Of a stretch of 64,000 nucleotides of DNA, positions 44,558-53,915 are shown piece by piece (position 1 is the stretch's first letter; each line of letters starts with the position of its first letter). The notes beneath the pieces are model-generated. The model ran no database searches and was not told where the DNA came from. It worked only from the letters and a program-made list of their open reading frames with translations. The position numbers and the translations under genes are program-made. Source of the DNA: Allomyces macrogynus ATCC 38327 (Eukaryota; Blastocladiomycota; Blastocladiomycetes; Blastocladiales; Blastocladiaceae). The stretch is taken from the NCBI GenBank assembly GCA_000151295.1, contig GG745342.1, positions 749,109 through 813,108 on the forward strand. Reading direction: 5' to 3'.

Positions 44558-45933
44558 GTATTTGCTTCGCTTTCGCTGGAGAAAGTGCGCCGAACGGCTC
44601 TGACCGGCTCGTCCGTGTCCTGGGGCCAAATATTGGAGCGGTTTAAGAATGAATGAGCGTCGGCACGCCAAAAATAAGGTCCCAGTACGTCACAATTTCA
44701 GTCGATACTGTGCGCGAAACCCGCTTCCGAGTGGACGAGGCACGGGAATGGGTGGTGTCGGGCGTTGTCAGGCATGTTGGATTATGAGCCCACACCCAGT
44801 GCTGTTGGGAGAGTGATCAACAGCAACGTGTTGGCAGCCTGTCGACGCGGGAGCGAAGTGACTTGAGATTGACACCTCCTCAAGCATCAACGTCGATAAT
44901 TTGCACTCATCGTTCTGTCAGTTTGCAGTTGCAAGATCAAGCTCTGACTGACGTCCTCAACTGAACAGTTCAAGCGCTTCCTTGGCTTCATCCGCCTCAT
45001 TTTGTTTGCTGATCTCCGCGCAGCTAATACTAACGTCTCCCACGTGTCACGGTTCATAAAGGTAAAGCATGCTTGCACCCCTCATTACCCAGAGGAGAGC
45101 GGAGCATTGGGCGTGAGTTTGGAGAGCGAGTGGCTGAGTTTGGAGAGCGAGTGACTAACAACTACAACCCCACAGTGCAGAGATAGCTGGGGGGATAACT
45201 CCAGAGACGCAGAAATGCGACTTAGCGATGCCCTACTTTAGGGGCATCTCGTGCTGTGCTTCCACACTTCTCATCTTTTTGCCGTTTGTGCTTCATCTCA
45301 TGCAGAAGTCACACTGCTACCAATCTCATCCCTTTCTGAGCAACATGTACAAAACCATGACCTGTAGAGACCTGTCTCCCAAACAATGAGAAAAGCGTGA
45401 GCCTTCATTCCTGACTGCCACCATCTTTTGTAACTTGATGTCACTCAGCACGCACATCAGACATGCTGCTTGATGTGAGAGTGGGGATAAGAGACAGATC
45501 AAAGTTCATGACGTCACAGAACTCCCACAAAGATGATCGATGGACGATGAAAACTGCATTTTATTTATAGCCATACCTCCCTTGTAGCACCAGGCTGGAG
45601 GCCTTCATGGCTTTTTCACCGAAAGAATGAACGTATGCATAGTCTCTCAATCGCGGACCTTTGTTGGTAAATACCACGAACCCGTTTCAAAATCAACATT
45701 CAAGCCGCTGCATCAAACCAACGGAAAGAACAGAAGGAGTGTGAGCGCTTTCAGACTTTACTCCTCCTTGCCTGCTGCTTCCAGTGCGCGCCATTCCAGC
45801 TGCCATTCCACTTCGTCCTCTGTAAAAGCCACGTCTCTGACGACATGAACTGCATCTGGAGCACTGTCAGTCTTGGGGGCAAGTTTCGCCTGTGCATGCC
45901 TGCCACAGGGTCGTCTTGACGCGGCACAGCACG
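44558..45933. other. Intergenic region with a dispersed repeat
   Basis: About 1.4 kb without a supported gene. It contains the second copy of the dispersed repeat and then drifts into AT-richer, CpG-poor sequence from about 45280 onward. Confidence 0.5.
44945..45290. repeat. Dispersed repeat, copy 2
   Basis: Counterpart of 27195-27505, same orientation. It carries an extra internal duplication of GAGTTTGGAGAGCGAGTG (near 45115-45154). Divergence and small indels show the copies are not recent, and stop codons interrupt every shared frame, so a coding origin is not favoured. Confidence 0.65.
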
Positions 45934-48022
45934 TCAGAGCTCTGGTGCAACGTCAAAATATTTGCTGTCAATGGTGAGCACGACGTGCGCGTATGCAGGC
46001 GACATGAACAACGTCGCGGTTTGCACAGTCAGGCCATGGCAGTGGCAGAGTGAAAGCCGTGTAAGTTGTGGCGCGTTCAAGAGGAAGCTCACCAGTGCAG
46101 CTTCACGAAAATTGCTCCCGGAAAACGACAGGGTGCGGAAAGTTGCGGTAACCATTTGCAGGAGGGTCGGGAGGACAGCTTGCGGGTCAGAGACGTTGGT
46201 CATCAAGAGAGTCATGAGTGGTGGGAAGCAACGTGGAGAATTGGGTTGCTGTGTCATTGCTGCTGTGGGCGGATGAGAGCGTGCAGTCGATTAGAAAGAG
46301 CACACACAGCTTCTCATGGTTGGAAAGACATGAAGGCTGGCGTTGCGCGGAAAGCACATCAATTGAGCAACGAAAACGCCATTTTCCAATGCATGTTGTG
46401 ACATAAGCACCAAGAACGTCCTGCGCAGCTCAAACGAGAGACTCAATGGCAGCGCACACTCGTCCAATCCAGCAAGCCAAAGTTCTTTGGTCTTGATACG
46501 ACGTAAAAACCACGCAATCATGCGTGAAAGTGTTGCAGCGTCACCAAGCACCTTCAAGTTCAGCATGTCAAGGTGCAGCAGCAGATCGATGATCGTCAAT
46601 TCTGACTCGTTCAGAACCTGGTCCAAGGTCACATTGATCTCGTTGGTGGGCAGCTCCAACTGGTTAAGGCCACCCTCAAAACAAGAGAGCGAAGTTGCGC
46701 CACACTCAGCACGCCTGGAGATGGCCCAGAATCAACACACTGATGTGGAGGTGCAAATCGCACAAAGCCAGGAACATCTAGAGCAACTGGTTGGCGCTCA
46801 GCACATGTGGCATGATTAGGATATCCACAACCAGTTCAAGATGCATGATGGAAGTGAACCAGTGGTTCAATGGCCAACTTTCCGTGAGAAGTGAGCCATG
46901 AAATGAGAGGTGGGTTGTGCAGGTGGGCAAAAGAGCCAGGGCAAGACATCAGATCAACATAGGTAAACCACATTTTGTTCTGAAGTGGCAGAGGGGCCCT
47001 TGGAATCATGCTGAGTACCTATTCGTTCCCCAAAGAAGACGTGGCTCTCCTTGTGACCTTCGATGAAGTCTGGCACAAGCAGCATTGACAACGATTGTGG
47101 AGCCATGACCTGCGTGTGAAAGGAAACAAGTTGAGGAAGCCGCGCCATCACAAAATTTGCCACAAGCTTGAGCATGTCTGAGTCGAGATCCAGTGTAGGA
47201 TAGCCAGCCAACACAGGGATCACATCACTTGCATACTGCAGCCAAAGCAGTGGGTCCAAGCCACACAGATCAAATGTCAGCAACTCAAACACTGCCAAGG
47301 GAAAGTCTGGACTGTTGTGCGGGTGGAGGCCAGTGACAAGAATGAGCTTGTGGATGTGGTCATTGATCAGTAATAATGTAGAATATTCAGCCTTGATTAT
47401 TGAGGAAAGTGGGCCACAAGGAGCGTCAGCATGTTGCACCCACAGCAGGCTTGCCAGCTGCCAAATGAGGACTAGGAGGATGAGAAGAAGAAAACACAGT
47501 GTTCATCAAGCAGAGGTTGAACAACAGGATATAGGACTGCGCATGTTGCTGTGATCTGCACCCTGTCTGAAGGTCATGATGCTTCATGCTCACCATGCCT
47601 GCTTCTTGTGAGCTTCTTCAAAGAACTGTCCTGACTCAGATGTATCAACTCTTGCCAACTCACAAACCTGCACATGAAACAGCAATCACTGAAAGGGGTG
47701 ACTTTGTGAGGCTACAAGTGATGACAAGGACGAAAATAGATTGAAGAGCAGAAGAAAACAACCAAACAACAGAAGTGGCACTGCTTGGCTTGAAATTGAA
47801 CTTGTTGCACAAAACAATGTACATGCCCACCAATAGCTCAGTGTCAGCAATGCACTCGCGTGGCAGCATTGGCCTTAAGATATCATCGCTCAGCACAAAC
47901 GGCCAAGCCACTTGCGTCCTGGCGCTGGCTGCAGCGGGTGCTGCACAGCCATGACCACAACAAACTGTGCACACACCAACAGTGATCATGATTGCCAACA
48001 TTGCCAGTTCAAGCGACGTCAC
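45934..48022 (-). pseudogene. F-box/LRR-like gene or relic in CpG-poor DNA
   Basis: Several minus-strand segments in order read as one leucine-rich protein. VLSDDILRPMLPRECIADTE near 47850-47900 is an F-box-like opening. Then come FPLAVFELLTFDLCGLDPLL and LVANFVMARLPQLVSFHTQV (46954-47439), LLLHLDMLNLKVLGDAATLS and MIAWFLRRIKTKELWLAGLD (46291-46659), and FRTLSFSGSNFREAALVSFL with QLTRLSLCHCHGL (45934-46257). Segments are separated by stops; introns could join some, but I could not confirm splice sites. Leu-rich repeats and an F-box suggest an SCF substrate receptor ancestor. CpG is strongly depleted compared with surrounding genes, and TG/CA is enriched, as after cytosine methylation and deamination. 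Confidence 0.5.
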
Positions 48023-48712
48023 TGTTTTGTGAGTGTTGCCGCCATTTCGCTTACATCCGCCGTGGCAGCAGCCAGAACAGCGTCATCCTGCACAGTCCGT
48101 GCGGCGATCAGGAGCATCAAAACTTGGGCAGCCACCATGGCAAATGACGTTGTCAGAAGTGCAACCAGGAGTGTCAAGGTCAACCCAACCCATTGGCCCG
48201 TGAGGGCAGGACGTGCGTGAGATGCGCGTTGGGTGGACCGGGAGCAGTGGACAACACCAGCGCGGGCAGGGTAAAGGTTACGAGCAGCCGACAGAACACG
48301 GTCGACGTATTAGAGACGATGCGACAAAGGTTCGGCCAACGCGGAGTGTGGCTTGAGCAGTGGCTTGAAATCCGCCTGGCAACCTGGATCGGCGAGTTAA
48401 AACCCGCCGCTAAACCCGCCGCCAAACCCGCCGCAACTTAAGATGACGCTGTAGGACGTTGCGCGGCATGGGAGGCCAGTTTGTCGCAGCGTCTCTATTG
48501 TGGGCGGTCGTGCTGTTCGTCATGTGCACCGTCAAGGTCGTCATGCTGCTGGTTCCAGTCGTATTGGTCGCATTGAACCTGGCGATGCGTTTGCCATGTT
48601 GTGTGCACTCAGGCAATGAACAATGAACGCTATCACCAGACGTCTATACCCTATCCCAAAACGAAATATCGGTATCACTCCGCACTCCTCCCCTCTCCAC
48701 ACTCCCCTCCGA
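48023..48712. other. Intergenic region
   Basis: About 690 bp without a supported gene; it contains a small 12-bp repeat near 48399. The 3' flank of the PX-domain gene lies at its right end. Confidence 0.4.
48399..48436. repeat. 12-bp tandem repeat, three copies
   Basis: Three consecutive copies of AAACCCGCCGCY in non-coding DNA. Confidence 0.7.
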
Positions 48713-50401
48713 TCAATACACGAGGTGAATCGTCACTTTCCCGTCGCGTATCGCAAACTTCTGCACCGCCGGCACCGTGCGCCCATTGACCTTAATCTGC
48801 CGGTCTTTCGGGTCTCGCCAGACCATGGCGAAAGCGCGCGGCATGCCTGGCACGTGCATTGCCTCGATTTGCGCGACCTTGGCCGCATCACCATTCGTAC
48901 GCGCCGTCTCGAGCGCCTCGGCGAGCCGCGAACTGACTTGTGCGTAGGCCGACTCGAGAGCGTGCTCGGCGGCAGCCACGAGCAGCGGGATCGTCAGGTC
49001 GGCGGGCGGCATGCGCACCGCCGACGAAATGTGCAGCTTGTCGTCGGTGAACGTGACCTTGACCGACGCTGGTGGAGCGGGTGCAGGTGCGGGAGCGGGC
49101 GCAGAAGCGGGTACTGGGTTGGCGATAGGCGGGACAGGGGATGGTTGCGACGATGTAATTGGCGACGGGAGTGCCGACAGCGGCGCGGAAGAAGCTGGGG
49201 GTGCGAGGGACTCTGCCGACGGGGATACTGGTGGAACATGCACGAGTGCTGATGCAGGGGCCGGTGATGGCGGCGCGCGCGGCGGTCGTGGTGGGGCGGT
49301 ACCGGAAACAGCGGGTGTGGCATCGAGATCAGCAGTTACCGGTCGCCGTGGCCTCGGTGGTGGTGGCGCCTTGATCGGTACCGCCGACGACACCGCTGAT
49401 GACACCATAGTGCTGCGTGGGTCGACCGTTCGCGGTGGTCGCACGACCTGCCGTGGTGGAGGCGTCCGTATGTCATGATTCAGCTCGGTCAAGGCAGGAA
49501 CATGCGGCATGGCGGGCATCGTCTGCCTTGGTGGCGGCGCCCACACGTCGTTCCGACTCTGCTGCTGCCCGAGCGGCGGCGCCGTCTGTGCCGACACGTG
49601 GCTACGGCCGCCGTCATCGTCGTCGTCATGATACCCGAGCGATGCGTCGGGTCGTCGTGGTCCTGGGTGCACACGCACGGGCGACGTCGGGACCGACCGT
49701 GGCGGGGGGAAAGAGCGGGGTGATGCCGGCTCTGCCGGGTGGAAACTGGCCGGAACAGTCAGGTCTGGTCGGGGGTTCGTTGGCGGCTGCACGACAAGTT
49801 GCGGCGCGGGTGGCGCGTGCGCAGGGAGCGGGGACACTGGGCCATTGTTGCCACCCATCACATACGGCTGTTGCTGCACGTACGGCGACGGCGGGAAACC
49901 TCCACTCGGCGAGAATGCGCTAGGTGGTGGAGGATACGCGTTGCCTTCAGCAGCCGGTGCGAGGATCGTTGGTGGCCCAACCGTGGCCGCTCCCGTGGCC
50001 GCAGCCGAGGGTAGCGTATACGCACTAGGCGCCGGCACGCGTTCCGGGTCCAAAAAGTCGGTTACAGCCGGATGGCGCGAAATATTGGGCGGCAACGCGA
50101 GCAAGTCGAGAACATAGTATTCGACGCCCTTGCGCAAGCGGCGTTCGGTGACGGGGTCCCGGTGCGACGGTAGGTCCGGCAAGAACGGCAGTGACCGCGG
50201 CATACGGCCAGTACGGCCAGACTCGTCCGGGAACGCGAGCAGGAGTGCCGCATGTAGAGCGACCAGATCGTCATAGGTGCGAACGAGCGGCAGTGACCCG
50301 GACACGGCGAGCGAGAAGACACCAGGCGCGCGCTCGTCGACAGAAATGTCAGGTGGAGCCCCGCCGGTACTGGCGCCGAGGAGCGTGGCAGGCGCGGGCA
50401 T
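48713..50401 (-). CDS. PX- and PB1-domain scaffold related to Bem1/Scd2
   Basis: 562 residues from the ATG at 50401. Residues about 20-125 are a PX domain: LVRTYDDLVALHAALLLAFP, the Pro-rich LPFLPDLP loop, ERRLRKGVEYYVLDLLALPP and HPAVTDFLDPE. This is the pattern of Bem1/Scd2 and p40phox-type PX domains that bind phosphoinositides. A 320-residue proline-rich disordered linker follows. The last 110 residues look like a PB1 domain (VKVTFTDDKLHIS, FAMVWRDPKDRQIKV, KVTIHLVY), which pairs with Cdc24/NoxR-type partners. Bem1 proteins usually start with two SH3 domains; none is found here, although the frame stays open about 45 residues upstream to an acceptor-like CATAG near 50545, so an extra 5' exon is possible. 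Role in polarity or NADPH-oxidase regulation is inferred. Confidence 0.8.
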   Translation of the reverse strand: MPAPATLLGASTGGAPPDISVDERAPGVFSLAVSGSLPLVRTYDDLVALHAALLLAFPDESGRTGRMPRSLPFLPDLPSHRDPVTERRLRKGVEYYVLDLLALPPNISRHPAVTDFLDPERVPAPSAYTLPSAAATGAATVGPPTILAPAAEGNAYPPPPSAFSPSGGFPPSPYVQQQPYVMGGNNGPVSPLPAHAPPAPQLVVQPPTNPRPDLTVPASFHPAEPASPRSFPPPRSVPTSPVRVHPGPRRPDASLGYHDDDDDGGRSHVSAQTAPPLGQQQSRNDVWAPPPRQTMPAMPHVPALTELNHDIRTPPPRQVVRPPRTVDPRSTMVSSAVSSAVPIKAPPPPRPRRPVTADLDATPAVSGTAPPRPPRAPPSPAPASALVHVPPVSPSAESLAPPASSAPLSALPSPITSSQPSPVPPIANPVPASAPAPAPAPAPPASVKVTFTDDKLHISSAVRMPPADLTIPLLVAAAEHALESAYAQVSSRLAEALETARTNGDAAKVAQIEAMHVPGMPRAFAMVWRDPKDRQIKVNGRTVPAVQKFAIRDGKVTIHLVY

Positions 50402-50713
50402 CGGGTCGGAGACGGCCTCGGCACTCGCAGGGACACCAGCAGGCGGTGGTGGGCGCGATGCGGAGGCGCCCAGCTTGACAAGCGCAGGGGCGGTACGCGC
50501 CGAAGATGGACAGGCGAGTGCGGCGGGTCGCCGCGCGAGGGAGGCCTATGTCGGCAAGGCCAGTCTTCGTTTTGTAATCGTGGTCGTCGAGGCCGTTAAT
50601 TGTCGTGGGGAAGCGGCATGTTGACATGGTCGCCACGAGCACAGGAAGTTGTCTGCACAACGCCGCGGCACGTGCGTGGCGACACCACAGGCATCTCACG
50701 CTTGCTGCCCGGA
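50402..50713. other. Upstream region of the PX gene
   Basis: It includes an in-frame open extension to about 50545 and a possible short 5' exon near 50550-50625 beginning MSTCRFPTTINGLDD, which I could not confirm. It borders the CpG-poor block that begins near 50640. Confidence 0.35.
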
Positions 50714-51657
50714 TCACACTGGTGTCATCAATGGCAAGGCAGCACTGGTCCAAATAAACGGAGTGGAGCGTGCAGCAGTGGTCAGAGCAGTGCTCAAGCT
50801 AATCATGTAACAGAGTGAGCAACAATGGTTCAGCCATGGAGCAATCACCCTACCATAACAATGATGTGTCAAAGCACAAGCTTCTCTGCCCAAAGATGTG
50901 TGATGCCAATTGGGAATGCAGCAGCCATGGATCCAGCAAAGGACAGTGTCTTCAAATGACCATGGCACAGGAACAATGCAACAATTGTACCAGTGTAGGG
51001 CCCAGCGCTTGACTCCTCAACATGCACGTCCATTGTCAAGGCATCAAGATTCAGCATGTACTCCACAATGATATCTGCAGGTTCTGCAAGGGCGAGTTGT
51101 CAGAGCACTGTGGAAGCCATAACATGCTGGCTGAATCGTTCCTGTCACAACAATGTCATGGAGCAGGGTGAGCCAAGTGAGCGCTTTAAGCTGCACAGTT
51201 GAGACAAGTACTGCATGAAAGTAGAGATGGCGCAGCACCAGAAATGAGTTCAAGAGCATGTCACAGAGCACAACTTGTGTTACAATGAGGGAAAGCTCAA
51301 CCACTTTGGCTCATGGCAAGACCAAATGTGGTTGTCTGTTTGAGTTCACACCAAACAAGATTGATGGAACAATGCTCATGAAGGAGATGCGTGTGGGGCC
51401 CACATCAAGAGGAGCGCAAAGTCGTGAGTGCAGGCATGCACAAGCAAGCTGCCAGATCAGAATGGGCAGCAAGGAAGTTCAGAACACTGCTTGCCAAGAA
51501 TGGGCACGACTACATCGTACAGGTGCCGGCACGCCGCAGCAAGCTAAACACGAGGAGCGCGCGGTAGAGCGCGCACAATGGTCTCAAGCAGCTCAACAGG
51601 CAGGTTGAGGAAGGGAGCATGAGGATTCGTGTTGGTCGTGCTGGTCGCTATCGCCAT
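50714..51657 (-). pseudogene. F-box/LRR-like pseudogene with a nonsense codon in the F-box
   Basis: It starts at an ATG at 51655-51657 (MAIATSTTNTNPHAP) and shows a clear F-box opening, FLNLPVELLETIVRALPRAP. A TAG at 51544-51546 interrupts the frame, and the reading continues beyond it as LAAACRHLYDVVVPILGKQ, exactly the second half of an F-box. Downstream fragments (FLVLRHLYFHAVLVSTVQL, WLTLLHDIVVTG, LNLDALTMDVHV, AAAFPIGITHLWAEKLVL) match the relic at 11.0-11.6 kb but lie in shifted frames. The block is CpG-poor. A glutamine codon CAG changed to TAG by a single C-to-T substitution would explain the stop. Confidence 0.7.
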
Positions 51658-52001
51658 TGTGATTGCTCGTGGTGTTGTGCCGGAGGTCAGGTATTGTTCG
51701 CGAGGTATTATTTGTTCAGGTGATGGTGCATCTTTCCGCTCCTTCGTCATCAACTTGTTCTTGCGGTCGGCATGTTGTTGAAGTGACCGACTTGAGCGAC
51801 AACGCGCGCTGAAGCAGCGACAACACAACTAACGCCTTACGCTTCGTGCATTCTCGATCGCAGCACCACATGATGTGCCCGCCACAAGCATCCGATCAGA
51901 GCCCATGCCTGCCGGCCTCGTTACATACTTCTGTCTTTACGTTCGCTCGCACAATTGCACCTTTGCACCGGCACCGCCCAGCAGCTGCAAACCACGACGC
52001 C
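51658..52001. promoter_or_regulatory. Upstream region of the BUD22-like gene
   Basis: About 345 bp between the start of the F-box relic and the BUD22-like start codon. The CpG content rises toward the right. No defined element could be supported. Confidence 0.4.
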
Positions 52002-53802
52002 ATGGCCGGCGCACACTCCAAGCACGGGCACGGCAAGCGCGGTGCCCGCCGCGGTGGCATCGGCACCCACGGAAACCGCCGCGGCCCAAAACCCGTCGAC
52101 TGGGCCGACCTGATCCCGGCCAAGATGGTCGGTGCCCGCCCCGCCCTATTATCCAATCCCGAGCGCCCCTTTTCTGACACGCAAATCCGCTGCAGCACCA
52201 TGCGCGCAAGACGCTCCACCAGGCCGCACGCAAGGCCAAGCAATTTGAGGCGCAGAAACTGATCAAGAAGCTCAAGAGCGACCCGTGCGTGCCCCTTCGT
52301 TCCGTTTTGGCGAGCGTCCACGCTCATCTTCTTGATTACGTACGCAGATCCAACACGTCCCTCGCGTCGCGGCTCGACCGCGTCAAGCACGCGCACCTCG
52401 CGGACCTCGCCGACCACTGGTTCCACCGACTGCTGGCCACGACCGCCGACTTGCGCGCGTGGGCCGACAAGTTTGTTCCGACCACGGCGCTCGTACTGGA
52501 CGATGCCGAGACCGTGTCCCTGCTCAAGGGATCGAAAGCCGTGCGCGACTCTCTCGCGTCGATTGCGGCCGATTTGACGAGATTGGTCGCGCGGTCGTTG
52601 GGCAAGACGGTCAAAGCGAAGCCGGCACCGGCAGCAAATGGTGCGGCCGAGTCAGACGATGCGGATTCGTCGAGTAGTAGGGACGAGAGCGACGGCGAGG
52701 ACGTGGTCATGACCGACGACGCGCGCGCATCGAGCGGGTTCAGCGAACTCGGTGCGGAGGATCTAGTGCGGAGCGGCGACGAAGAGGCCGACAGCGATTC
52801 CAGCGATGATGACAAGGACGGGATTGACGAGGATGGGAGCAGCGACGACGAGGACGCAACTAGCACCTCCGACCCTAATGCCGATGCCGCGATCACGCCC
52901 GACTTTACCGACCCGATCGTGCGTGCCGCGCTCCGCGCCGCCCAAAAACGGCCGCGCGCCGACTCTTCGTCCGACTCCGACGACGGCGACGATTCCGACG
53001 ACCACGTAAGCTGGAGCAGCGACGAGGACGAGGACGGCGGTAGCGACGCTGCCGACGACATGTACGACTCAGACGGCGAGTTGATCCCAGAGGCCGAGCG
53101 CGCGCAGCGACGGGCCGCCAAGGCAATGGCGCGACCGGCGCTGGATGATAGTGACGACGAAGAGGAGGGTGGCAAGAAGGAGGAGAAGAAGAAGAAGCGC
53201 AAGAACCGGCCAGGGCAGCAGGCGAGGAAAAAGTCCGTGTCCAGTGGCATGCGAAATTTTGTGGGAACTCTATGTCTGACCTTTTTCGATCCTCTAGACG
53301 GTTCCTCGAACGTACAGGCCAAACGCCCCCAACACCGACGCGCGGGCGTGGCCGTGGCCGTGTTCGCGGCGATTCGGGTCCCGGAGCACGCACTTTTGAT
53401 GGTCCCGGACCAGCACCCGCATCCGCAGGAGCTCCTTTCCGAGGACACGGTCGCGGAGCACCTGCAGGCCGTGGAGTACCGTCCTCGCGCGGCGGATTTG
53501 CCGGCCGCGGCGCGCTTCCTTCCCGCAGCGGACCTCCTTCCCGCGGCGGATTCAGTGATCGTGGCGCACCATCCTCGCGTGGTGGTTTTGCTGGCCGCGG
53601 TGCATCCGCTCCGCGCGGCGGATTCACCGGTCGTGGTGGCCCCTCATCTCGCGGTGCCCCAGCAGCGCGCGGTGCACGCGAGGACGCGACGACGGGCAAC
53701 CTGCACCCGAGCTGGGAGGCCAAGCGCGCCGAGCGCGAGCGGCTGCAGGCGCTCACGGCGGCGGCCAAGCCGACCAAGATCGTGTTCGACAACGACGACT
53801 AA
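52002..53802 (+). CDS. BUD22: BUD22/SRFBP1-family ribosome-biogenesis protein
   Basis: Exons 52002-52127, 52196-52284, 52348-53232 and 53298-53802; 534 residues, phases consistent. Yeast Bud22 acts in the nucleolus in 40S subunit maturation. The N-terminal helix HHARKTLHQAARKAKQFEAQ, then KLIKKLKSD, matches the Bud22 opening. A helical core follows (LADLADHWFHRLLATTADLR), then about 180 residues of Asp/Ser-rich acidic tracts. Next come a lysine stretch and the family motif RKNRPGQQARKK, then an Arg/Gly-rich RGG region. The end, LHPSWEAKRAERERLQ and KIVFDNDD, is the conserved C-terminal signature shared with SRFBP1. The RGG block has at least six SRGGF-like units and may be recently expanded. 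Introns 1 and 3 use GTCGGT and GTCCGT donors. It is convergent with CFAP206, 113 bp apart. Confidence 0.9.
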
Positions 53803-53884
53803 CTCCGCATTTTTGTCATTTAGTTTGGGCGTGCCAAACCAATGTATTTTCCATTCTCTCACCCCCTCAAGTGCCATCCTTCTT

Positions 53885-53902
53885 CCCCCCCCCCCCCCCC
53901 CC
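53885..53902. repeat. Poly-C tract, 18 nt
   Basis: A homopolymer of 18 C lies between the stop codons of two convergent genes. It is therefore in 3' UTR sequence, on the G strand of the CFAP206 transcript. Confidence 0.9.
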
Positions 53903-53915
53903 TTCCTCTCCAAAG

